From NCBI GenBank assembly GCA_035591015.1, contig JAXIUW010198066.1, positions 1-11,626 on the forward strand: a stretch of 11,626 nt of DNA. Direction: 5' to 3'. Below are positions 1-9,400 of the stretch, in pieces. Origin of the DNA: Cephalothrix simula (lineage: Eukaryota > Nemertea > Palaeonemertea > Archinemertea > Cephalotrichidae). The notes below the pieces were generated by a model. It saw only the letters and a list, made by a program, of their open reading frames with translations. It had not been told where the DNA came from and searched no databases. Every line of letters begins with the position of its first letter. Position 1 is the first letter of the stretch. The position numbers and the translations under genes were made by a program.

Positions 1-78
1 TACAAAATGCAATTTGTCACGCGACTTGAAATATAGGAAATATTGATGCCTGTATTTTTGAACACGTATCAAATACAA

Positions 79-201
79 AGCTTCATATTTGAAAAATTGT
101 ACAATTATATAAGTTATTGATAATGCCAAACATCCAATGATTAATTTGTTTGGATGTTACTTATATAATTCAATTTTGTACCATTTTTGAAATATAAAGC
201 T
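79..201. repeat. Small AT-rich foldback (inverted repeat)
   Basis: Left arm 79-136 and right arm 151-201 are imperfect inverted copies. AGCTTCATATTTGAAAAATTG and TTATATAAGT on the left pair with ACTTATATAA, CAATTTT and AAATATAAAGCT on the right, and AACATCCA pairs with TGGATGTT. The loop is about 14 bases. This is probably the core of a short non-autonomous transposon, but no target duplication can be assigned. Confidence 0.65.
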
Positions 202-212
202 ATGTGAACATA

Positions 213-234
213 TGACGTCATAAAATTACGTCAC
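213..234. promoter_or_regulatory. Paired CRE-like sites
   Basis: A full palindromic CRE, TGACGTCA (213-220), is followed six bases later by TTACGTCAC (226-234). TGACGTCA is the classical CREB/ATF site. Whether it is active here is unknown. The same 8-mer occurs twice in the foldback at 4264-4508, so it may be a passenger of repeats. Confidence 0.3.
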
Positions 235-451
235 GATTTTTTAACACCCATTTTGAATTTTAAATTTTATGTGAGGAATCTTAAGAGATTCGAAATATAT
301 TTTCTTCTTCTTTTAAATAATGTTCGCCTTAGGATTTTTATTAATGACGTTCATAAAATAAAAAGTACTTATTAATAGCGTTATAAGGAATGTCAACAAT
401 ATTTATTCCTTGTTTTTAGATATTTTTGTAAGGTTGAAACTACATTGTACA

Positions 452-948
452 CACAAATGGATGGAAAATACCGTAAAACGGAAATAATGATGGACCGCGG
501 CCGAGATATTCAAAAAGGGGCATCGAAAGTCGAAAACCCCGAGCCCTATACATTTTTGGAAAGGGTATGAAAAATTATGCACCATGGGCGTTATCAAATT
601 TTTTGCCCCACATAATGGCGAGTGGTGGCCTAAAATGTAAGAAAAAATTCAAAAATAGACCGTCCCGCTTTTAGTAGTTGGGATGAATCGTTCAGGTTAA
701 ACAAAAAATAGGTAAAATAGGATGTTTGGCATACTCAATGGCAAATATTGGGTTCTCAATAATAGCGGGTGGCCCGTGGGGGTCAGCACATTTTGCACCG
801 GGTGGGGCAATAAATTGACCCCCATGAAATTATAGGGTTAAGGTTCCGATGCCCCTTCTTTGACATCTCGACAATGGGGGACAAATTTTTACGTTATACG
901 GTACGTGCCAGACAGCCGTGCCTCATACAATTTTTCCATCCATTTGTG
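452..948. mobile_element. Foldback/MITE-like element 1, right arm shortened
   Basis: It begins CACAAATGGATGG (452) and ends CCATCCATTTGTG (948), an inverted terminal pair. The left arm (452 to about 775) carries a CTATACATTTTTGGAAA block, a GCCCCAC block, a GGATGTTTGGCAT block and a GGGTTCTCAATAATA block in the same order as the element at 5645-6372. The right arm is only about 165 bases, so part of it seems deleted. There is no coding capacity, so it would move only with help from another element's transposase. TA-type flanks are not clear enough to claim a target duplication. Confidence 0.75.
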
Positions 949-956
949 TCAATTTA

Positions 957-1497
957 CACTGCTATAGAATTTGTTAAAGTAGGCTTCATGTTAGCTCTCC
1001 GGCCCCTCACATTTGAGGTAGAGGAACCCCCCCCCCATAACCTATACATCACTGGAATGGGCATGCGAAAAGGAGTGAAATGGTAGTAGTTTCAGGTCCT
1101 ACTACCACCTGGTGGAGGGTGGTGGTTAAAATGACCGAAAGAAATGGTCGAAAATCATTGATTATTGATTTTTTTATTTCTGGCACACAGGAAAATATGA
1201 ACCCCCATAAACTATACATCCCTGGAAAGGACATTCAAAATGCAGTAAAATGGTGGTTTCATGTCCCTACCGCCACCTGGTGGAGAATGTTGATCAAAAC
1301 TGTTCAAAATCAAAATTATCGATTTGAACATTTTTAGCCACCATTTTTCACCAGGTAAGGACATGAGACCGCCACCATTTCACTTTCCAGTGATATATAG
1401 TTTACGGGGGGTTCCTATACCGCTAATATGAGGAACCCTTGGGGGGCCGGAGAGCTAACATCAAGCCATGCCTTAACCAATTTTTCCATCCATTGTG
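957..1497. mobile_element. Foldback/MITE-like element 2, adjacent to element 1
   Basis: Left arm about 957-1115 and right arm about 1340-1497 are inverted copies. GTTAGCTCTCCGGCCCC near 990 pairs with GGGGCCGGAGAGCTAAC near 1443, and the CTATACATCACTGG block pairs with CCAGTGATATATAG. The right end, TTTTTCCATCCATTGTG, matches the ends of element 1, while the left end (CACTGCTATAG) is decayed. The order of modules (terminus, poly-C with CTATACAT, TGGAA, GCATG, CCACCTGGTGG) parallels elements 1 and 3, so this is probably a related subfamily inserted beside element 1. It has no coding capacity. Confidence 0.72.
1031..1336. repeat. Direct repeat of a ~135-base module inside element 2
   Basis: Copy 1 (about 1031-1172) and copy 2 (about 1201-1336) share CCCCCATAA, CTATACATC, CTGGAA, a TGGT-rich stretch and CACCTGGTGGAG in the same order, offset by about 170 bases. 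A third copy lies inverted in the right arm (about 1340-1410). The module was therefore duplicated in tandem within one arm of the foldback. Confidence 0.7.
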
Positions 1498-3296
1498 ATA
1501 CTAGCAATAAATCAGTGAGAAAAATTGGATCCTGATATATAATTGATTTATAAAATACAGTGTGAAACGAACAAGTTCTTAGTGCTCAGCGAAGTGGGGA
1601 ATTCTGCGTCTGGTAGGACATGAGAATTCTGTCTTAATATTTTTAAAATTTGTCCGAAAAATATAGGAAATACATGCATAGTAATCTTAAAGGAAATTTA
1701 ATAGCAAGTGGAAGCCCTGGAAAAGTTAAGAAACAGGGAGACTGTTAGTGTATATGGTAACCCCAATTTCAGCAAATATTTAGTAGTAATATTGTTTCAT
1801 TGCAATAATTAAATTAAAACAATAGATTAATCAATATAAAATGAATTAACATAAAACAATAATGTTACTAGAGAAGACAGACAGAGACAGGGTTGCCTTT
1901 AGACACTATAACTATACATATATATCAATATATATTGTTCAATTCTGTACTAATACCAAGGTAGATTAAATATTTTTGTAGTCATAATGTCAAATTGAAA
2001 AGAAAGAGCATGCATAAATCAAAAACAGTGAAAGCAGAATAATGCAAGGGTATAATTTAGTAAGTAGAAAATTAGTATTTACTAGGTATACATTAACTAA
2101 CATAAGCAAGATTTCTCATTTGGTAAGGAAATACTTAAAACTTCACTGTAAATTATTTCAAATTTTCAGATTTGCAAGCCTCCGCGAATAAAAAACGTGT
2201 ACTTTCGCGCTAAATCATACGTGATCACACATGTAAATATTTCGGAAAATGCGACATGCCACTTTCGCTGGAAGATAAATTATTTTAAAGGATATCATAA
2301 TTTTTCCTGATTAAAAACTGAAAACTGATATACTTCTTTTCCCAGAGGCTAAAACAAAAGGTATATAAAGCTGTTTGTACAGGAAGACTCCATTTTCAAA
2401 TTTGTATTTTAGTCACGTTTAATGATGTAATTTGTGTTCTGTTTTCGGATTATGATAATTTAAAATCTCGTCTTTCCATACATACCCATCCCATTGATAG
2501 CTACCATTCCTTATCTTGCTTTTAAAACAACCCTTTTTGCTCCTCTTAAAGCCATGTTAATCAGTGTTGATTTATCCTAATCGCAATAAAATTGATCATT
2601 CGTTAAAGTTTGGTAAAAAATAAATCAATATCAGCCATGTGACATCCCGCTTCGTATGTAACGTATGTTAAGGTGTGTATATGGACTAACAGTGATCAAT
2701 TTTCTGCTATTTTCGACCTCAATTTTACTGCGAGTCAGATAAATCAATGGGCTAGTAGAGGCGGCTAAAGGGTCCTTTTAAAATCAAGATATTTTAAAGG
2801 TGGAATGGCAGGTGTTTATGGGCTAGGTAGGTATGTAAAGATGAGATTTCAAATGACCAAAATCAGAAAACAAAACCTGACAAAACATCTATTACTTCAC
2901 TAAAAGTGACTTTAAGTTGACAATTCGTAGTTTTTCGCTGCTAAAACAGTGTTAGATACCTTTTGTATAGGCCTAAGCTTATAATGGTCCTAATACATGT
3001 TACCTATAACATCACGTGATTGTAAAGATCATACTATAAGGTCATAATATGCCTTAAGCATATTATTACATGTATATGATATTTTTAATTCATAACAAAT
3101 TATACAGAACTTATCACTAAAATATAATCAGCTGACATTATGACTACAAAAATATAAATTAAGTAGAGTTCTTGTTGTCAATGTTATATTCCTGAATGTG
3201 CAGAATTAAGTATCAGAAAACCGCTGCACCCATGTGGAGGGAAATGATGATATGTTGATGTGGACACAATATGAATAATCTAATTCTCACTTCACT
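1498..3296. other. Noncoding stretch, no gene recognised
   Basis: AT-rich sequence with short microsatellite-like tracts (ATATATCAATATATAT near 1920-1936; GACAGACAGAGACAG near 1877). No B56 tail exon was found on the minus strand and no coding exon on the plus strand. It is probably intron or 3' flank of the B56 gene. Confidence 0.6.
3044..3066. repeat. Perfect short palindrome
   Basis: ATAATATGC (3044-3052), then a five-base loop CTTAA, then GCATATTAT (3058-3066). The nine-base stem is perfect. It may be a transposon relic or chance in AT-rich DNA. Confidence 0.5.
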
Positions 3297-3365
3297 TCAC
3301 ACGCCGGTATAAAACACATTGCTGTCTTCTAGGTAAGGAATCACATTAATATTATTATCACAAAC
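3297..3365 (-). other. Possible intron-retention C-terminus of the B56 gene
   Basis: If the weak gtttgt donor is not used, the frame runs on for 22 more codons, VCDNNINVIPYLEDSNVF then YTGV, and stops at TGA (3297-3299). B56 C-terminal tails vary strongly between isoforms, so a short alternative ending is possible. Against this, no AATAAA-type signal is evident on the minus strand just downstream, and the added residues match nothing I know. More likely it is simply intron. Confidence 0.25.
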
Positions 3366-3438
3366 CTGCGGGTTCACCTTGGCCATAGTACCAATTTTGT
3401 TCCATGCATCATCACGATATTTTAACCTCTCTTTTTCT
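3366..3438 (-). CDS. PPP2R5C/D-like: B56 exon encoding [25 protein letters not shown]
   Basis: This 73-base exon has one base completing a lysine codon and 24 codons ending in NPQ, phase 0. It reads [15 protein letters not shown] and then GTMAKVNPQ, matching the charged helix after the HEAT repeats in B56 gamma/delta (EREEAWVKIENLAKANPQ in vertebrates). The acceptor is a strong tract, tttccttttcag. The donor gtttgt after the final CAG is weaker than the other donors in the gene. In the family the exon boundary after NPQ precedes an isoform-variable C-terminal tail. No such exon was found between here and position 1, so it lies outside the window or the read-through ending at 3297 is used. Confidence 0.94.
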
Positions 3439-6400
3439 CTGAAAAGGAAACCAGTAATATATATAAAGAATAAATTGGCGGACAAGGAGCGGCACATTAA
3501 GAGATTGGCACATACGACGAGATATACCACCCATATTCTAGCCAAAATTTATTGTACGTACGGTAACTTACAACCTGTGCTAATTCAGTGCGAACGGAAC
3601 GGGTATAGGGGGGCTTTCTTTGGCCCCCTAACACCAAAAATTTTTATGTCCCCCTACGTTCCATCAATTTCTTATTAGACAATGGTCCGGCACTGAGAGC
3701 CAAGCCGGGATACACACCAGATGCATTGCCACCGGTACCGTACATATGTGTGTTTAGGCAACCACAGGACGCAAGCCTCTACTTTTAACATTTGATTAAA
3801 AGTACGTACCGCATGCAAAAAGACAGACTGATTGCAAGTAGGAGTTTTCATATTATCAGAATTTCTGATATTATTAACGAGAAAAAAAACACGAGCACGA
3901 AGTGCGAGTATTTTTTCGAGAATTCCGCATCGAATCACTTTCAAAACCGTTTAATAATATTTATAATTACAAGATCAATATTGTCGTGATTTTGTCTTCA
4001 TTTGGTATTTATTCATTGATATAAACAAAAAACCCACTTCTAATTTCACTCATTTTATTGTTATCTGCACTAAGTTTTTGATCTTAATACACAAGTCATG
4101 ACCAGTAATTCGGTCACAGCTAAACGCTATTTTGTCGATTAATGGTACAATGTATTGTCATCGCTGACACGCTCACGTGATAAAATCATGACACAAAATC
4201 AAAACGTAATCAATCGACTGGAGTACTTGTAATTACGCGAGTCAAATAGAAAGGTCATCTATGCAAATGCCGGATTTCAGAAAAGATGGCGTGACGTCAC
4301 GCGGGGGTAAAATAACCTTGACCTTCCTCCGCTAGTATAAACATTCGATAAATTCCCAGTTAGGAATGTGCATTGTTGTGTTAAATGAATTGGCCATAAA
4401 ATTAATTAGATTTGAATTAAGTCATTATAATAACAAAAGCGGAGGAAGGTCAAGATTATTTTTCACCGCCGCGTGACGTCATAGCCATCTTTTCTGAAGT
4501 TGGGCATTAGTTACGCGGAGGGAAAATCATTTTCTAACCATATAAGGAAGTGATGTATTCAGGGTCTCGGTCACATGATGAAAAAGTTCTAATACCATTA
4601 CAGATCCTGTAATCATAACGCAAAAATGTACTTACTTTTGCCTCTCTATTTTATACTGTTGCGTACAATCATCAAAAAGTTTTTGGTTCATTTCCATAAA
4701 TAATTTTAGAGCATTATATATTAAGCCATGGATAGTCCTAGAATATATAAATAACATTTTAAAGAATTCATAACATGTTGAATATTAATTACGTTAAATT
4801 TTTAAAAAAAATATTATAATTGAAGTAAGTATTTTAAAATAAAACCGCAAAATACTTTTTAAGTAAATTAAAATTACTGGTGAGTATTAATATGGCTGAA
4901 CAACACAATGTTAATGGGAAAAACAGTACACACTTCAGCTTTCTTAGTATTTTTACGGATTTTTAAATAAGTATTATACAATGTGTATCACAATTAATAT
5001 GTAAACTTTGGAAATCCAAAAATTGTAAAACTCTTGAAGAAAACTGAAATTTGACGATTTTGTTCAACTTTTAAGCTTTTAAGATCACTTAAATTTTGGA
5101 AAGGGGAATAGAGATCAATAGAGCCCAAGAATAATTTTTACTTCCGACTTACTTATTTGCTAAGAATTTTGGCCATAAGAATCTTGGGATTTATCACGTG
5201 ACACGTAATCTCAATAATCATCCCTCTTACATAATATATTATCAATAATACAATATAAATGTATGTATCAAACACGCAAAAAAATATAAAATTTAACTTT
5301 TCCATTTCGCAGATCGTCTGCTCAAACCGGAACTGGAAATGAGCAATGAAATGCATCTACTCGGCTTATTTCTCTATCGGTTACATAAAGCGAACGGTCC
5401 TTGATCTAGCGATGTGTCTTGAGTCGCTTACATGTATTTAGAGTAAGTTGGAAGTTTCTTCATGAATAAGAATTATCAAAGAGGCGAAGCCGAGTGATTT
5501 TTCTATCTTCTAACTGAAGTAACTTCTAACTTAACTAACTTCTAATCGGACCCGATCTTGACTGCCAGTTTTCTTAACAGCTAAGAAATGGTTTATAGAC
5601 AAAAGAAAAATCATGTGTGATCTGATTACGTGGTCTTGTATCTATACACATGGGATAGAAAAATTGGCAAATTTCGCCCCCCGTCGAGATCTCCTAGGCA
5701 TCGGAACCCCTTAACCCTATACATTTTTGGAAAGAGCATGAAAAATTACACACCATGGGAGGGTTTTTGAATTTTTTGCCCCACCTCGTGAGGAGTGGTG
5801 GGGCAAAATGTCCAAAAAATTATAAAATATAGATTTTAGTGGTCGGATGTCAAGGGAACCCCTCGAGTCTTTCGGGTTAGACCAAAACTAGCTACAATAG
5901 GTTGTTTGGCATACCAAGCATACCTTATGACTCAAATATCGGGTTCCTAGTTGCAAAATTGGCATCTATGTATTAATTTATTTTAAGGCTCATATGGGAT
6001 CATAAGACCTTTGACCCGGGTCCCACGGGTCACCTAATATTATTAGGAACCCGATATTTGGGTCATTACGTATGCTTGATATGCCAAACAACCTATTGTA
6101 GCTAGTTTTGACCCAAACGATTCGAGGGGTTCCCTTAACATCCGACCACTAAAAGTGGGACTTAGTCTATTTTCAAATTTTTTGCACATTTTGCGCCACC
6201 GCTAACCACCAGGTGGGGCAAAAAATTTAAAAATTCTCCCATGGTGTGTTACTTTTCATGCTCTTTCCAAAAATGTATAGGGTTAAGGGGTTCCAATACC
6301 CCTTCTAGGAGGGGGGGGGCAAAATTTGTAGATTTTACTGTGCCTCACCCAGTTTTGCCATCCATTTGTGTATGTTTATGATGATATCATTAATTCAATT

Positions 6401-9400
6401 CCATAAAATATATATGCCATGTGTGTGTCATCATGTGCAAAAGTGTGTTATTGTGTTAACAATACTCATTGCAGTGCATACAAGTTAATATTGTGTTATG
6501 CAATGTTCATAATAATTTCAATATAAAAGAGTTTGTGTGTGACATACATCAAAACGCCATTCTGTGCCGAAGGGTTCGGGATTCTTCACATTAAAAATAC
6601 ACATCACAAAACGCATATAACAAAAACGCATAAATTCAATGAATTTTTTGTGTTGTTTGAAGTATGGCTATAATTTGAAACAGGAAGAAAAAAATCTCAA
6701 ATTCAACTTTTAAAATTTTTTATTTTCTGAAAAGGCTTGTAGACTCTTGGTGAATACATAAAAGATCATAAAACACATGTTGGCATAAAAACTTTCAGGA
6801 AAAACTTATCCATTATCTTGAACTTGAACTATGCCATTTTAATATTTTTAACTGAAACGTTCAAAATTTTGCAAATTAAAAATGACATGGTTCAACTTCA
6901 AGAGAATTGAAAAGTTAATTCCTAAAAATGATTATGCCTACATGTGACTGAACTAAATACCAAGGGTCTACCAGCCTTATTTTTGAGAAAAAAAGAAATT
7001 TAAAAATTTGTTGATTTCGATAGGTTTCAAATTAGACCTCGACCTTTATGGAAAAATTGGAACTTGTTAGTATAACAAATTCAAGGTTTACATGCGAATG
7101 GGCACAACTCATGCACCATATTTTATTACTTTTGGAAATTTGGATATTGAATCTTTTACAAACAAACATTTTAAACGGGCCACACAGAGGACTTTGGGAT
7201 GGTACAAATATCTTACTTCTTCCAATGAGTTTGGGAGGTCACATAAAATGCTGGCAACAGAATGGGTAGAAGCGTGTTGAAGTTGTCACTGACCAAACTC
7301 ATGATGTACTCATTTTCCCAGAAAAATAATGTTCGTTCAGCCACCTATTAACGTAAGAGAATCAACAAATTCTTATTTTTTTGTTTAAATAGTGCGCTCT
7401 AATCCTTAGGGAGTTTTGTGTGCTGTGCCTGGAATATTCTTGTTGAAACCTAGTTGAAACCAAAAAGAATCTCTTAAAATGCAAGAAAAGTCAAAATATT
7501 TAACAACGTTTGATGCAAAGAATTAGTAAAAAAAGTAGTCTAAACACGTGGTACTTCCTGGAAACTTGGGGGCCAATAATTTTCCTGTTCTTTGCAGAAC
7601 AAGAAAATTGCTGGAAAATTACAGGAAAATTCTTGGTGTCAGAGCTGCAGGAATTTCCTATAAAATTACTTAATTTTCTAGAAGTGTATGCTTTTTTGTT
7701 TTCAACTTTTAATGACTTTCTAGCGACTTTTTAATGACTTTCAATTTCGGAAGAAAATAATATTTTACAGTCAAAGATATTTTACTAGTGATTGTGAATT
7801 CGTGATGAGGTGAAGTGACAAATAGTTCAAAAAAGGAATTTTGATAACACTTATAGTGTGGAAAAAGGCTCATCAAGCACAAACCAGGCAGCACACAACA
7901 GAATATAGTAAAACCCTAAAACCACACGGTCGCCATTTTGAAAATCTTACTTGTTCCAATGCTGTTTTGTCTTATAAAGAGCTGGAAACATTATGGGCAG
8001 AATAGTACTGACTGTATCACTAATAAGACTCAGCACATATTCATTATTCCAGAAGTATAATGCCCGTTCAGCGACCTGTAACGAATAGAGACGTGCACTC
8101 GGAGACACAAAGTTTAGATATAAACCATGTCATTGTTTCTTTTTCAAACAATTTACTGAAATATGAATATCAATTAACACAACGAAAAAATACTGGTAAG
8201 AGGAGAGGTGGTGTTGATCAAAATCATTTGATATCTTCCTTAATTTTTTTGCTACTTAACACTTGTGGTGTGAATAGGGGGAAATGGTATGAATTAGTTA
8301 ATGGTTTGGGAATTATAAGCCGTTTTTATGGTGAAAAAACCACTCAAATCATGCAAACCCGGAAGTAGTCATAATTCATAATTTATATAATTTTATAATT
8401 TATAATTTATATAATTTAAAGAAAGCTGTAAATAACTTTAAGTGGCTTAATGATGAATGCAATTGTATTTTAAGTAAATGAGTTATGTAAATGTTTTTTT
8501 ATTTTTCTAGTCAACCATGTATTTTATATTTTTACTTTTTATACCATGTATTCACTTGTTTTAATCTCAAGGACTACTCCCATAGAGTATCCTTTACCTT
8601 TTTATGTCTGGTCGACGATAGTAGTCCCTTCGCGGACTAATATTTTTTATTATGATTTGCAAAGTCGACTTTAAATAAATTATCTTCTCCGGAAGTTTAC
8701 ACATGCGCAAAGCCTCACTCCTGCTTTGTTCGCCGCCATGATTGATTTTAAAGAAGTCCCATGATGCACTGCGACAAGGGATGTGTCGGAGAACACTCAA
8801 AAGATTTGTCCGATTTGAATGATTCGAGCCACAATATAAACGGCTTTAAAATGTATTTAAAAGATCTTTCGTATTCTAATCCACAAACAGTTCACATAGC
8901 AAGAGTTTGGCTTCCGTATGAAAACTACCGCATCTTGGACTTAAACATGACACACTACAGTCAATAGCTGGTCTCCGTTAGATGGCTTATTTTTTCGCCA
9001 ATTAACTAATTCCAAATCTAACTGCACCACAGAAAATAAACTGGAACTTCTACAATAATGACCTAAACTGCGGTACTTTCTCATTAGCATTTGACGTACT
9101 CATCGCTTATTGGTTGAATCGAATCAATGTATTTAGTCTGGTTGACCTTAGTATGTCTGGTATAAGGGCCAAGGGGCAGACATTTTGTCAGGTGACCAAA
9201 ATAAACAAGCTACACGCGCTTTGGTTTAAATTTTAATTTTTCAAAAAAAGTAAAAATGAAATCATACACATATATGAAATATTGGTACATTAAGATCTCA
9301 TGCCAAAATAATGTAGTTTTTCTGAAAAAACGGATTTAAAAAAGACAACTTTTTCAAGATAACGTGTATTTGGTGTCGGTTTTTAAACCTCTTTGTCATT

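Noticed and set aside
874-1337. Plus-strand frames of 70 and 85 codons
   Set aside because: They lie within the foldback elements and read through poly-C and repeat modules; there is no protein-like content.
2362-2369. TATATAAA as a plus-strand TATA box
   Set aside because: In AT-rich DNA this is common, and no coding exon or other promoter element follows.
3379-3678. 99-codon plus-strand frame
   Set aside because: It is antisense to the B56 exon 3366-3438 and then runs through intron and a hairpin.
3675-3944. 89-codon minus-strand frame in the intron
   Set aside because: It crosses palindromic hairpins and has no B56 or other recognisable motif; splicing removes it.
7048-7280. Two overlapping plus-strand open frames of 73 and 62 codons
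   Set aside because: They are antisense shadows over exon b (7217-7344), which is the real coding sequence on the minus strand.
8060-8368. 102-codon plus-strand frame, the longest in the window
   Set aside because: It starts over the acceptor and first bases of exon a in antisense and runs into intron. No family resemblance was seen and the length is unremarkable for this composition.
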